Source of the DNA: Balneola vulgaris DSM 17893
Lineage (GTDB): Bacteria > Bacteroidota > Rhodothermia > Balneolales > Balneolaceae
DNA: 64,000 bases
Direction of reading: 5' to 3'
Assembly (NCBI RefSeq): GCF_000375465.1
Contig: NZ_AQXH01000004.1
Location: 100,626 to 164,625, forward strand
The translations under genes and the position numbers were made by a program. Shown one piece after another: positions 52,447-61,802 of this stretch. Below the pieces are notes generated by a model. It was given only the letters and a program-made list of their open reading frames with translations. It made no database searches and had not been told where the DNA came from. Numbering within the stretch: position 1 is the stretch's first letter; each line of letters begins with the position of its first letter.

Positions 52447-52875
52447 TTAAATAGAGAAGCTGGTTCCACAACCGCAGTTTTCCACTGCATTGGGGTTCTC
52501 GAACGTAAAGCCACGTGCATCTAAGCCATCGGGGTAGTCAATTTCGATACCTTCTAAGTAGAGCAGGTGATCGGATGAGACAATGATTTCTACACCAAAG
52601 TTTTCGAATACAACATCGTCTTCCGTGCGGTGATCTAATCCGAGTTTATAACTCAGCCCTGAACAACCTCCGCCTTCAACAGCTACGCGTAGATATAGTG
52701 ATTCATCTAAGCCTTCTTGGGCCTTAATTTCTTTTACTTGCTTGGCGGCACGTTCGGTTAGAGTAACAGGCTCGCCGGTAAGTTCTCTTTTCTCCTCTTC
52801 TTGAGAAGTTTCTGTTTCATCAACGTCTATGAGTGACGCGATGATATCGTCTAGATTATCTTCTTGGGTATTCAT
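52447..52875 (-). CDS. A-type iron-sulfur carrier (ErpA/IscA/HesB family)
   Basis: The 142-residue protein has the A-type fold with the three cluster cysteines C71 (VEGGGCSGLSYKLGL), C134 and C136 (ENCGCGTSFSI). The first about 33 residues are an extra acidic extension not found in short IscA proteins. A-type carriers hand Fe-S clusters to targets such as LipA, and lipA is in the same gene run. It is 28 bp after an AlbA_2-domain gene. Confidence 0.93.
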   Translation of the reverse strand: MNTQEDNLDDIIASLIDVDETETSQEEEKRELTGEPVTLTERAAKQVKEIKAQEGLDESLYLRVAVEGGGCSGLSYKLGLDHRTEDDVVFENFGVEIIVSSDHLLYLEGIEIDYPDGLDARGFTFENPNAVENCGCGTSFSI

Positions 52876-52903
52876 TGTTCTCCTTATTTAGAACAAGTCA
52901 AAA

Positions 52904-53602
52904 CTACGAACTTTTATTGGAAAATGTATAATGCAGAACGCCTTTATCTTCGAACATATCGAGTACTCCGGCACTCGCTAAATTCACCAATATTTTGCCC
53001 GCTCTATAGGTCGTTACATTGGCCAGAATGGAAAAGCGTTCAATGGTGATATCTCCGTATTCATTCAAAAAACGGAACAGCTCACGCTCTCGTTCACCGT
53101 ACTCGAAAGTAACGCCTTCGGTATCAGCACCGTTCTTCAATATCTCGATATAATCGTCGCTAGCGGCTATACATTCATCATCTTGGCGTATATAAACCAC
53201 ACGTTTTTTCTTTCCTTTTACAGCTACGGGTTTGTTCTCAACCTCGGGTACTTCCACAATTAGAACATCGCGTTTGCTGTAGTGAAGCAATTCAATTTTG
53301 ATTGGGATGGGAGGTACGCAAAGCTCTTCGGCTGCTTGTTGAAGCCAGAATTCTTCTTCTAAATAACTTTCTATGCCTGTGATATCGCCGTTGTCTTCTA
53401 CGCCGATGAGAATGCGCCCACCTTTTGTATTGGCAAAGGCCACCATTTCGCGTGCGATTTTTTCGGGAGAAGCAACCTTGTGCTTAAACTCTAAGAACGA
53501 ACTTTCACCGGTAGCTACTAAGTTTCTAAGGTCTTGCTTACTCAGCGCAGACACCGACACGGAACCGATGTTCTGCATATAAAATTCGTACTCGTCTTCC
53601 AT
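52904..53602 (-). CDS. AlbA_2-domain (Schlafen-like) DNA-binding protein
   Basis: This 232-residue protein has an AlbA_2/DUF4325-type N-terminal domain (about 25-150), with ESSFLEFKHKVASPEKIAREMVAFANTKGGRILIGVEDNG as its signature, and a C-terminal winged-helix segment (about 165-228, FLNEYGDITIERFSILANVTTYRAGKILVNLASAGVL). This resembles bacterial transcriptional regulators with an AlbA_2 domain. Its target and effector are unknown. It lies between gpsA and the Fe-S carrier gene. Confidence 0.85.
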   Translation of the reverse strand: MEDEYEFYMQNIGSVSVSALSKQDLRNLVATGESSFLEFKHKVASPEKIAREMVAFANTKGGRILIGVEDNGDITGIESYLEEEFWLQQAAEELCVPPIPIKIELLHYSKRDVLIVEVPEVENKPVAVKGKKKRVVYIRQDDECIAASDDYIEILKNGADTEGVTFEYGERERELFRFLNEYGDITIERFSILANVTTYRAGKILVNLASAGVLDMFEDKGVLHYTFSNKSS

Positions 53603-53634
53603 TATGTAAACGCTAAGCGAACTTAGCTTTTTGG

Positions 53635-54645
53635 TTATAGCGACACTTCGTCTTTTGGATCGCGTGTCATTAACGCATTCAAAGCGTCTTTAGGGTCTAC
53701 ATCTTCAAAAAGAACTTTATAAACCGCTGCTGTGATAGGCATATCCACATTGTTTGCTACTGCCCAGTCGTGCACCGATTTCGTTGTTTTGATCCCTTCA
53801 GCCACCATGCGCATACTCTTGATGATCTCGTCTAATTTCTTGCCTAATCCAATCTGATGCCCTACATATCGGTTTCGGCTATGCTGTGAGGTACAGGTTA
53901 CGATTAGATCGCCCATTCCGGTTAAGCCCGAAAAGGTTTCGGCGTAGGCTCCTAACATCACGCCCATTCTTTTCATTTCATGAAGTCCGCGAGTAATCAA
54001 AGCTGCTTTGGCATTATCTCCTAACTCGGCACTGTCGATTACACCGGCTGCAATTGCCATGATATTCTTTACAGATCCTCCAACTTCAACCCCTTTGATG
54101 TCGTTGTTCAAGTACACTCTGAACATAGGCGTCATAAAAGTGTCTTGAATAAGCCGTGCTGTTCGAGTAGAATAAGCCGCCGCTACCACGGTTGTTGGTT
54201 TTAGCAAGGCCACTTCCTCAGCATGACTAGGGCCATACAGCACTCCTATATTGTCTTCGTAGGTTGTGCCTTCCATCACCTCAACTAGGATTTGAGACAT
54301 GGTCTTAAAGGTGTCGTTCTCTATCCCTTTTGATACAACCACTAAAATCTCGTGTCCATCTAGGCAGGGTTTTATCTTTGCTGCTACTTCTCGCAAGGTA
54401 TGAGAAGGAGTAGCAAAGATGATCATATCCTGATCCATCAAACAATGCTCGAGATTGTTATATGCTTTGATCGACTTTGGGAGCTCTAAATCTGTTAGGT
54501 AGGCAGGGTTGCGATGGTCGTTATTGATACCATCCACAACTTCTTGTTCTCGTGCCCAGATCTGAACGGTATTACCGGCAGTATCTAATACGGTAGCTAG
54601 TGCTGTTCCAAAACTACCGGCGCCTATAATGGTAACGTTTCTCAT
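53635..54645 (-). CDS. gpsA: Glycerol-3-phosphate dehydrogenase [NAD(P)+]
   Basis: This 336-residue protein has the N-terminal Rossmann motif GAGSFGTALATVL, the catalytic-region KGVEVGGSVKNIMAIAAGVID and the FSGLTGMGDLIVTCTSQHSRNR block of GpsA. It makes sn-glycerol-3-phosphate for phospholipids. Its ATG overlaps the plsY stop by 4 bases; PlsY uses its product, so the pairing makes sense. Confidence 0.97.
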   Translation of the reverse strand: MRNVTIIGAGSFGTALATVLDTAGNTVQIWAREQEVVDGINNDHRNPAYLTDLELPKSIKAYNNLEHCLMDQDMIIFATPSHTLREVAAKIKPCLDGHEILVVVSKGIENDTFKTMSQILVEVMEGTTYEDNIGVLYGPSHAEEVALLKPTTVVAAAYSTRTARLIQDTFMTPMFRVYLNNDIKGVEVGGSVKNIMAIAAGVIDSAELGDNAKAALITRGLHEMKRMGVMLGAYAETFSGLTGMGDLIVTCTSQHSRNRYVGHQIGLGKKLDEIIKSMRMVAEGIKTTKSVHDWAVANNVDMPITAAVYKVLFEDVDPKDALNALMTRDPKDEVSL

Positions 54646-55367
54646 GAGTTTACTTGTTCTAAATCTTTTTCTGCTTCTTCGTCACCCTCTTCGGGTACAT
54701 CTTTTTTCTTTTTTGAAGAACCAACTTTGCTTTCTGTTCCCGCTATTAACCGCTGAATATTCGTTTTATGCTTCACAATGATACCTGTGGCTATAACAAT
54801 ACCAAAGATAATCATACTCCCATCAACGATTTTATCCATGCCGAATACATAGCGCATCACTAACAAACTAATAGGATATAAAAAGGAACCCAAAATGGAT
54901 GCTAATGAAACATAGCGTGTAAGAAGGATGGTAAGTACAAATACGATCGAAGAAATTCCGATGGAGATGGGCTCGATTCCGAATAGCATACCACAAGCCG
55001 TTGCTGCGCCTTTACCGCCTTTAAACCCTGCAAATAATGGGAACATGTGGCCAATTACGGCAAACAGTCCGCAACTGATTTTAAGGAAAGCGTCTACTTC
55101 CCAGTTGGGTGGCGAGAGTGGGCCATCGAACAGACCCCATGCCATGGCACTTACAAAATATGAAGCCACAAAGCCCTTCAAGAAGTCCATTGCAAAAACG
55201 GTAACTCCTGCGGGCCAACCTAAAACTCTAAATGTATTCGTGGTACCGGCGTTACCGCTACCATGATTTCTTATATCGACCCCTTTGGTGAGCTTACCTA
55301 CCCAAATTGCTGAAGGTATGGAGCCCAACACAAAACTGATCGCTAAAACAGTAAGTGTTGCTAGCAT
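54642..55367 (-). CDS. plsY: Acyl-phosphate:glycerol-3-phosphate acyltransferase
   Basis: This 241-residue membrane protein matches PlsY: FVLGSIPSAIWVGKLTKGVDIRNHGSGNAGTTNTFR, then GHMFPLFAGFKGGKGAATACG, both known functional motifs. It adds the first acyl chain to glycerol-3-phosphate. The C-terminal about 35 residues form a charged tail rich in Lys and Glu, longer than in most family members. Confidence 0.95.
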   Translation of the reverse strand: MLATLTVLAISFVLGSIPSAIWVGKLTKGVDIRNHGSGNAGTTNTFRVLGWPAGVTVFAMDFLKGFVASYFVSAMAWGLFDGPLSPPNWEVDAFLKISCGLFAVIGHMFPLFAGFKGGKGAATACGMLFGIEPISIGISSIVFVLTILLTRYVSLASILGSFLYPISLLVMRYVFGMDKIVDGSMIIFGIVIATGIIVKHKTNIQRLIAGTESKVGSSKKKKDVPEEGDEEAEKDLEQVNS

Positions 55368-55417
55368 GTATTATTAACTTTTACCTCAAGATACTATTGC
55401 AGAGGTATAAGAAAAAA

Positions 55418-56293
55418 CTAAACGTGTCTTTCGGCGTGATATGATGAACGCACAAGCGGTCCACTTTCTACGTGACCGATGCCAAGTTTTTCCCCTATTT
55501 CTTTATACTCCGCGAACTGATCAGGGTGTACCCAATCTACCACAGCATGGTGCATCTTAGTTGGCTGCATGTATTGGCCAATGGTAAGAACATCCACTTT
55601 ATGGTCCACGCAATCTTGCATGAGTTCAATTACTTCTTCCCTAGTTTCCCCTAATCCGACCATGATGCCGGTTTTTGATTTAATTCCTGCTTCCTTCACG
55701 CGCAGTAGTAGCTCAAGCGAACGCTCATATTTAGCCTGAGGACGTACTCGGCGGTACTTACGCGGCACCGTCTCTAAATTATGGCTTAGTACATCTGGAG
55801 GCGTATCGATTACGATTTGAAGTGCATCCCATACTCCTCTAAAATCTGGAATCAACGACTCGATCGTCACGCCTGGGATAGCTTCTCTAAGTGCTGTATG
55901 TGTGGCTGCAAAGATAGGTGCTCCACCGTCTTTTCTATCATCACGGTTGATAGAGGTAAGTACCACGTGCTTTAATTTCATTTTTGCTGCAGCATCGGCT
56001 ACACGTGCTGGTTCTTCCCAATCTAGTTCTGCTGGTGGGCGACCTGTTTTAATGGCACAGAATGCACACGAACGAGTACAAACATCACCCAGAATCATAA
56101 AGGTTGCGGTACCTGCACCCCAGCATTCACCCATGTTAGGGCAGCGAGCTTCTGAACATACAGTGTTCAGATTATTCTCATTTATCGTATCTAGTACTTC
56201 TTTAAACTTCTCTCCTGATGGAAGTTTTACCCTTAACCATTCGGGGCGGCGTTGTACTGATTTCTTTTCTACTACTTGCAGTTCTTTGATCAT
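55418..56293 (-). CDS. lipA: Lipoyl synthase
   Basis: This 291-residue radical-SAM enzyme keeps both Fe-S sites: the auxiliary cluster C46, C51, C57 (VCSEARCPNMGECW) and the radical-SAM cluster C72, C76, C79 (GDVCTRSCAFCAI). It inserts sulfur into octanoyl groups to make lipoate. lipB lies upstream and lpdA further upstream on the same strand, forming a lipoate set. Confidence 0.97.
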   Translation of the reverse strand: MIKELQVVEKKSVQRRPEWLRVKLPSGEKFKEVLDTINENNLNTVCSEARCPNMGECWGAGTATFMILGDVCTRSCAFCAIKTGRPPAELDWEEPARVADAAAKMKLKHVVLTSINRDDRKDGGAPIFAATHTALREAIPGVTIESLIPDFRGVWDALQIVIDTPPDVLSHNLETVPRKYRRVRPQAKYERSLELLLRVKEAGIKSKTGIMVGLGETREEVIELMQDCVDHKVDVLTIGQYMQPTKMHHAVVDWVHPDQFAEYKEIGEKLGIGHVESGPLVRSSYHAERHV

Positions 56294-56369
56294 GGGAATG
56301 CCTTTAAAAAAATTAGTCTTGCATGGCTATTTCTGATATTTCAATTCAAAGCCATCAAGACTCGTAAAG

Positions 56370-57092
56370 TTACAAAAAATTCTTCTTTAGTTCTTCCAGT
56401 GTGCCGGCTTTCACAATGGGAGTTTCAAACACCTCGCTGAAGTGAAAAACTATCCGTTCTTTTACTTCTTGAAGCTCAATATGATTGCCTGTTAGCTCTT
56501 GTAAACTCGTAACGGCTTTATCTTGAATTCCGCAGGGCACAATGTTCGAAAAATAACTCAAATCTGTGTTCACATTGAGCGCAAAACCGTGCATGGTTAC
56601 CCAGCGTGAACAACGAATGCCCATCGCACATATTTTCTGTTCACCTACCCAAACGCCAGTTAACCCGTCAATTCTTCCGGCTTCAAAACCATAGTCAGCA
56701 ACCGTGCGAATGATAACCTCTTCCAAGAACCTTAGGTACTTATGGATGTCGGTAAAATGGCGGTCTAAATCTAAAATTGGGTACCCAACAATTTGCCCTG
56801 GTCCGTGATAGGTGATATCCCCGCCACGATCGATTTTCACAAACTCGGCATCCCATTGCTGAAGTTCAGCCATAGAGCGCAGCATATTTTCTTCCGCGCC
56901 ACTTTTCCCTAGGGTATATACATGGGGATGCTCAACAAACAGAAGCGCGTCATTTTTCCGAATGCCTTCAAAAACGCCTTTTTGCTCCGCTCTTTTCTCA
57001 TCAATTAACACCTGTTGAACCTTGTGCTGAAGATCCCAAACGGGCTTATAAGAGCCTTGACCTATATCATATAAATCTATGGTTTTTTCCAT
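56370..57092 (-). CDS. lipB: Octanoyltransferase LipB
   Basis: This 240-residue protein matches LipB, with IDRGGDITYHGPGQIVGYPILDL, the CAMGIRCSRWVTMHGFALNVN block and the catalytic Cys region FSNIVPCGI. It moves octanoate from ACP to lipoyl domains. I start it at the ATG at 57092; a TTG three codons upstream is also open but less likely. lipA follows after 76 bp. Confidence 0.95.
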   Translation of the reverse strand: MEKTIDLYDIGQGSYKPVWDLQHKVQQVLIDEKRAEQKGVFEGIRKNDALLFVEHPHVYTLGKSGAEENMLRSMAELQQWDAEFVKIDRGGDITYHGPGQIVGYPILDLDRHFTDIHKYLRFLEEVIIRTVADYGFEAGRIDGLTGVWVGEQKICAMGIRCSRWVTMHGFALNVNTDLSYFSNIVPCGIQDKAVTSLQELTGNHIELQEVKERIVFHFSEVFETPIVKAGTLEELKKNFL

Positions 57093-57199
57093 GGGGTCCA
57101 AGATACGCAGATTCGGATTAAATATTTGAGGATGGGAGAGAGCTAGAACTCGATAGGTTGCTTGTTGGCCGACTGTTTAAACTCACCACTTATTGAAAC

Positions 57200-57226
57200 A
57201 AAAAATGGCTCCACAAGGGAGCCATT
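57200..57226 (-). terminator. Terminator-like hairpin after lpdA
   Basis: AATGGCTCC and GGAGCCATT pair (57204-57212 and 57218-57226) with a short loop. On the minus strand a run of six T follows. A second hairpin (AATCCCC/GGGGATT, 57272-57293) lies between it and lpdA. Together they suggest that lpdA ends its own transcript here, apart from lipB. Confidence 0.75.
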
Positions 57227-57335
57227 AATACTTAGTTCATAAAGTGCGTGCAAAAATTCTGACACACTTTGAATCCCCTTTCAAGAGGGGATTTAGATCC
57301 GTGCCAATTAAAAATTAATCAGCACATCAATGATC

Positions 57336-58757
57336 TTATTTCTTTTTAACGGGAGTTCCTAAGTGAACACCTTCATTGTATGCTTCAGCAACTGCTTCCA
57401 TTACCGCCTCAGATAGAGTTGGGTGTGGGTGAACAGCGCTAATGATTTCATGACCTGTAGTTTCAAGATCACGAGCTACAACAGCTTCAGCAACCATTTC
57501 AGTAACGCCAAATCCGATCATGTGGCAACCTAACCACTCGCCGTATTTCGCATCAAATACTACTTTCACGAAACCTTCTTCGTGACCAAGTGCTGTTGCT
57601 TTACCACTTGCAGAAAGTGGGAATTTCCCAACTTTTACGTCATAGCCTTCTTCTTTCGCTGCTTTTTCAGTTAAACCAACAGAAGCTACTTGAGGCTCAC
57701 AGTAAGTACATCCTGGGATGTTGCTGTAGTTAATTGGCTTAGGGTTCATGCCAGCTAGAAGCTCAACACACACGGTTGCTTCATGAGAAGCTTTGTGCGC
57801 TAACCAAGGTGCACCGATGATATCACCAATTGCGTAGATACCGTCAACGCCGGTTGAGTAGTCAGACTTATCAACAACGATAGCGCCTTTTTCAACTTTC
57901 ACGCCAATCTCTTCAAGGCCTAGACCTTCCACGTTTCCAGTTACACCAACTGCCGAAAGCACAACATCTGCTTCGATCTCTTCTTTACCTTTTTTGGTGT
58001 TCACTGTTACTTTAACGCCGTTACCTTTCTTCTCAACTTTTTCAACGGTGCTCTCAAGAAGTAAGTTCATGCCTTTCTTCTTGTAGATCTTACCAAGCTC
58101 TTTTCCAACGTCTTGGTCTTCAACAGGCACAAGTGTTTTCTGAAGTTCAACGATAGTTACTTCCGTACCTAAAGTGTGGTAGAAGTATGCGAACTCAACG
58201 CCAATTGCGCCGGCACCCATAATTACCATTTTCTTAGGCTGCTTGTCCATTTGCATCGCCTTTTCAGAATCGATGATAAGCTTACCATCAATTTCTAAAT
58301 TAGGAATCTGGCGTGGACGAGCACCTGTAGCAATAATAAATTTCTTTGCTTTGATAGTGTCGGTTTCTTTTCCTTTTTCGTCTTTAACAGCTAATTCTGT
58401 TTTAGACTTGAAAGAACCTTCACCCATGAACACGTCAATCTTGTTGGCTTTCATCAAGAATTGAACACCTTTGCTCATTTTGTTCGCAACACCACGGCTA
58501 CGCTTAACAATGCCACCGAAATCAGCTTTAACGTCTTTTACACTAATACCGTAATCATCGGCATGCTGGATCGATTCCAATACTTCCGCTGAGCGTAATA
58601 ATGCTTTAGTTGGAATACATCCGATATTCAAACAAACACCACCAAGATGTCTTTTTTCAACAATTGCGGTTTTAAAACCTAGTTGCGATGCACGGATTGC
58701 AGCTACATATCCGCCCGGGCCCGACCCGATTACACATACATCAAATTCTTTTGCCAT
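57336..58757 (-). CDS. lpdA: Dihydrolipoyl dehydrogenase
   Basis: This 473-residue disulfide oxidoreductase has the FAD motif GSGPGGYVAAIRA, the redox pair C42 and C47 in GGVCLNIGCIPTKAL, the NAD motif GAGAIGVEFAYFY and the catalytic HPHPTLSEAVMEA near the end. It reoxidises dihydrolipoyl groups in 2-oxoacid dehydrogenase and related complexes. It has its own promoter region and terminator. RBS AAAGGA precedes the ATG. Confidence 0.97.
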   Translation of the reverse strand: MAKEFDVCVIGSGPGGYVAAIRASQLGFKTAIVEKRHLGGVCLNIGCIPTKALLRSAEVLESIQHADDYGISVKDVKADFGGIVKRSRGVANKMSKGVQFLMKANKIDVFMGEGSFKSKTELAVKDEKGKETDTIKAKKFIIATGARPRQIPNLEIDGKLIIDSEKAMQMDKQPKKMVIMGAGAIGVEFAYFYHTLGTEVTIVELQKTLVPVEDQDVGKELGKIYKKKGMNLLLESTVEKVEKKGNGVKVTVNTKKGKEEIEADVVLSAVGVTGNVEGLGLEEIGVKVEKGAIVVDKSDYSTGVDGIYAIGDIIGAPWLAHKASHEATVCVELLAGMNPKPINYSNIPGCTYCEPQVASVGLTEKAAKEEGYDVKVGKFPLSASGKATALGHEEGFVKVVFDAKYGEWLGCHMIGFGVTEMVAEAVVARDLETTGHEIISAVHPHPTLSEAVMEAVAEAYNEGVHLGTPVKKK

Positions 58758-59034
58758 GATTTCCTTTAGATATTAGTTTTTTGTTCTTCGTTACCTCGGC
58801 TGAACCGAGAACCTTAACGAAAAGTACCTTTCGTTTACACGGAAGGTATGACGGTTTTTTCAAAGGCGGGTTAAGTTAAGGGTTTTTAAACTGAACTTCG
58901 AGTATCTACAAAGGAATCTTATTCTAAATTCAAGTTCTTCACTTCGGAACTTTTAAACTGTTTTTTCACCTTCTATTAGCATTTATTATTATGATCAGTA
59001 TCATTTACTAGAATTAGGGCAAACGGCTATTACC

Positions 59035-59805
59035 ATGAGATATCAATTTCTTACACTTTGTTTAGTTTTTTTCATTAGCGCAATTACCGCAAATGCTACT
59101 CCAATTGCGGCAAATCCAGACGACGGAGAGTATCAAGAGCAGCTAAAAGCACACTTTGCCAAAAAAGGCATCGATATCTCGCCCTACTTTGAAGACGAGC
59201 GTTTTGAGATTATCGAAACTATAAAAAAGAAATTTACTCGCTCTGCTGAAGTAAAAATCAAAAGCTTAGATGACTACAAAAAAGTGCTACGCTATGAAGA
59301 GAAAAAAGAAGCCGCTGCTAGCTTTTATGCTGCGTATAAAGAACCTTTAGCAAAAGCCGAAAAAGAATATGGCATTTCTCAAGAAGTGATTATCGGGATA
59401 TTAGGAGTGGAGTCGGCATTCGGTAAATACAAAGGCTCTTATAATCCATTCAATGCCTATGTGAGCATGTATGCCAAAGGGTATAGAAAAAAGTTTGCCT
59501 TGGCCCAATTAGAAGAACTGTTGAAGTTTACCCAACGCGAAAACTTGGATGTATTGGCTTTAGAGTCGAGTTATGCGGGCGCAATGAGCTATGCTCAGTT
59601 TATCCCGTGGTCTATCAATCGCTGGTTTGTGGGTAACGATTTATACAATATGGAGAACAACATATACTCGGTAGCTAATTACTTGGCTCACTACAAAAAA
59701 GTAACCGGGAGTATTGAAAAGGCAGTGCTTCGCTATAACCCAAGCTCTTTATATCAGCAAGCCGTGTTAGCTCTTGCGAAAGATGTAGAACCCCTTACTG
59801 AATAG
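59035..59805 (+). CDS. MltB-type lytic murein transglycosylase
   Basis: This 256-residue exported protein has a signal peptide (about 1-21, cleavage near ANA) and a glycoside hydrolase 103-like domain. The catalytic Glu is E126 in IIGILGVESAFGKYKG, and SSYAGAMSYAQFIPWSINRW is another family block. It cuts peptidoglycan glycan strands. It is shorter than full-length MltB because it lacks a C-terminal peptidoglycan-binding part. It is a single-gene unit. Confidence 0.9.
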   Translation: MRYQFLTLCLVFFISAITANATPIAANPDDGEYQEQLKAHFAKKGIDISPYFEDERFEIIETIKKKFTRSAEVKIKSLDDYKKVLRYEEKKEAAASFYAAYKEPLAKAEKEYGISQEVIIGILGVESAFGKYKGSYNPFNAYVSMYAKGYRKKFALAQLEELLKFTQRENLDVLALESSYAGAMSYAQFIPWSINRWFVGNDLYNMENNIYSVANYLAHYKKVTGSIEKAVLRYNPSSLYQQAVLALAKDVEPLTE

Positions 59806-59844
59806 CCCTCAACACTCGTTCTTACCCACTTTTTAAATTTTTTG

Positions 59845-59874
59845 TTGACTTTATATTTTTTTGTTCTACATTTG
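59845..59874 (+). promoter_or_regulatory. blaI promoter (TTG, 19 bp, TACATTTG)
   Basis: TTG (59845-59847) and TACATTTG (59867-59874) are spaced 19 bp, matching the Bacteroidota promoter plan. The -7 box lies inside the first BlaI operator, so repressor binding would shut the promoter. Confidence 0.75.
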
Positions 59875-59899
59875 TAGAAGTAATTCTAACAATGTAGAA
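59864..59899. promoter_or_regulatory. Two BlaI-type operators upstream of blaI
   Basis: Site 1, TTCTACA TT TGTAGAA (59864-59879), is a perfect 7-bp inverted repeat. Site 2, TTCTAAC AA TGTAGAA (59884-59899), differs in one arm. Both contain the TACA...TGTA core of BlaI/MecI operators, and they are 20 bp apart, two turns on one face. They lie just before the blaI start codon, which fits autorepression. Confidence 0.85.
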
Positions 59900-59903
59900 C
59901 AAC

Positions 59904-60275
59904 ATGCGATTATCCTCGACTGAAGAAGAGCTGATGGAACATTTATGGAAGCTTAAAAAGGCTTTTATGCAAGATCTTTTAGAATGCTATGCAGATCCAA
60001 AACCAGCGCCTACTACTATCGCCACGCTGTTAAAGCGCATGAACGACAAAGGCTTCATCAGTTATGAACAGAAAGGGCGTTCACGGGAATACTTTCCAAC
60101 GGTTAAAAAGGAAGACTACTTCTCAAAGCACGTCAAAGGACTCATTCGGAAGTTTTTTAATAACTCAACGGCACAATTCGCTTCATTTTTTACTTCTGAA
60201 ACAGATTTAACTACAAAAGAACTTGAGGAGTTAAAGCGCATTGTTGATCAAGAACTAGAGAGGAAGAACCAATGA
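59904..60275 (+). CDS. BlaI/MecI/CopY-family repressor
   Basis: This 123-residue protein has the N-terminal winged helix (LSSTEEELMEHLWKLKKAFMQDLLECY, then PTTIATLLKRMNDKGFISYEQKGRSREYFP) and a dimerisation tail. BlaI proteins repress an operon until cleaved by a partner BlaR1-type protease. The partner gene overlaps its stop by 4 bases (ATGA), and two matching operators lie upstream. Confidence 0.95.
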   Translation: MRLSSTEEELMEHLWKLKKAFMQDLLECYADPKPAPTTIATLLKRMNDKGFISYEQKGRSREYFPTVKKEDYFSKHVKGLIRKFFNNSTAQFASFFTSETDLTTKELEELKRIVDQELERKNQ

Positions 60276-61795
60276 TTTTATACATCATCAAATCCACTAT
60301 AGTATTAAGTCTGTTACTGGGGTGTTATTTTGTATTCCTTGATCGATTAAAAACGTATCGATTCAACCGCATTTACCTATTAGGGAGTTTAGTTTTAGGG
60401 CTACTTGCTCCACTGATTCCCGTTAATTCAGGAACTACTTTAAAACTTATTCAACAGCCCAATACTGTTTTGAATACTTTCTCAAAACAATCGAGTGAAT
60501 GGTTAGATCGTGCAGTGGTTTCCCTTCCTACCCAACCTGTAAACAAAGATGAACGAAGCACTGCAAAGACTTTAAACACAGCGAGTGCACCTGAAAAGTC
60601 TAGTTCTTCGAATGGTGATATATTTCCTTTAGAAACGGCTGAATCTACTATTGTAAATCCAGCATTTAGCATAGAAAAAGCGCTGTTTTATCTTTACTGG
60701 ATCGTGGCTATAGGGTTTTTTATTCGCTTGGTAACACATTTGACTGCCTTTTATGCTCGGGCTTATGGGAAGGGCTATAAAGAATATGATAAGGCGAAGA
60801 TTGTATTAGTGCCTGAATCTATCATTCCGCATTCATTTATGAATGTCATTTTTTTAAATGAAAAGGAATACCAGGATGGCAAAATCTCTTCCACAGTATT
60901 AAAGCATGAGCTAACGCATGTTCGCCAATATCACAGTGTGGACATCCTATTTATTGAGCTCATTAAAACCTTCTTTTGGTTCAACCCCGTGGTATATGCT
61001 TTTAAGTACGTCATTCAAACCAATCATGAATATTTAGCGGATCAGGCAGTATTAGATGCTGAGGTAGATGCTAAAAGTTATATGCATCAATTAATTCGAT
61101 ATGCGTCCCATACATCGCCTCTAGCCTTAAGTAGCACATTGAATTTCTCCTTAACTAAAAAGCGTATTCAAATGATGCACGCTGTTAGCTCTAAAATGAA
61201 ATCCATCTTTAGAATCTCTTTGGTTGTACCTCTTTCATTGTGCGTGTTGCTTCTATTTTGTGATGACTATGCTTCTTCTTTCCCCTATTACAGTGATATT
61301 GAAATAGATTACAAGCCGTCTAAAACATCAAACAGGAGGGGCATTGTTTATCATAATGGTGAACCATATACCGGTGTAATAACCTACCGATTCAAAAGCA
61401 ACGATGCTCTGTATACTCAACAAACTTATGATAATGGGTTAATTATAAAAAATGTCCTTTTTGACTCGTTAGCCAATAAGAGACTAGAATATCATTTCAC
61501 CTATGAAGGGGATACTTCAAAATCCTTTAAACATATTGAATACATAGAAGGTGAAAGCGTTGTATTGTCACACTTTATATATGCAACAGAATCATCAAAG
61601 GGCTCAACTATTCACCGCTATCCTAACGGGCAGTTAAAGTTTACTGCTCAGGTGTTAAGAAAAGGTGTATATGACGGGCTTATGACCTTGTACGCTGAGG
61701 ATGGTACCATCTTAGAACAAGAGCGATATGAAAATGGCGCTCTTGTTGAAGTTTTAGTGGATACCGACAATCAAACAGGATTCCGAAATAATTAA
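60272..61795 (+). CDS. BlaR1-family M56 membrane protease with MORN-like C-terminal part
   Basis: This 507-residue protein has the BlaR1 protease part (membrane helices about 3-20, 35-50, 135-152; zinc motif HELTH at 212-216; NHEYLADQAVLDAE as third ligand region) and a membrane helix about 313-330. The exported C-terminal part (335-507) is not a penicillin-binding domain. It has repeats such as YHNGEPYTGVITYRF and HRYPNGQLKFTAQVLRKGVYDGLMTLYAEDGTILEQERYENG, which look like MORN_2/YwqK modules. The signal it senses is therefore unknown. It should cleave the partner repressor BlaI. Confidence 0.88.
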   Translation: MILYIIKSTIVLSLLLGCYFVFLDRLKTYRFNRIYLLGSLVLGLLAPLIPVNSGTTLKLIQQPNTVLNTFSKQSSEWLDRAVVSLPTQPVNKDERSTAKTLNTASAPEKSSSSNGDIFPLETAESTIVNPAFSIEKALFYLYWIVAIGFFIRLVTHLTAFYARAYGKGYKEYDKAKIVLVPESIIPHSFMNVIFLNEKEYQDGKISSTVLKHELTHVRQYHSVDILFIELIKTFFWFNPVVYAFKYVIQTNHEYLADQAVLDAEVDAKSYMHQLIRYASHTSPLALSSTLNFSLTKKRIQMMHAVSSKMKSIFRISLVVPLSLCVLLLFCDDYASSFPYYSDIEIDYKPSKTSNRRGIVYHNGEPYTGVITYRFKSNDALYTQQTYDNGLIIKNVLFDSLANKRLEYHFTYEGDTSKSFKHIEYIEGESVVLSHFIYATESSKGSTIHRYPNGQLKFTAQVLRKGVYDGLMTLYAEDGTILEQERYENGALVEVLVDTDNQTGFRNN

Positions 61796-61802
61796 AATAA
61801 AA

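Noticed and set aside
58985..59015. Fur-box-like sequence (ATGATCAGTATCAT) before the lytic transglycosylase gene
   Set aside because: Only short 5-bp arms match, with poor fit to the 19-bp consensus, and the gene has no iron link.
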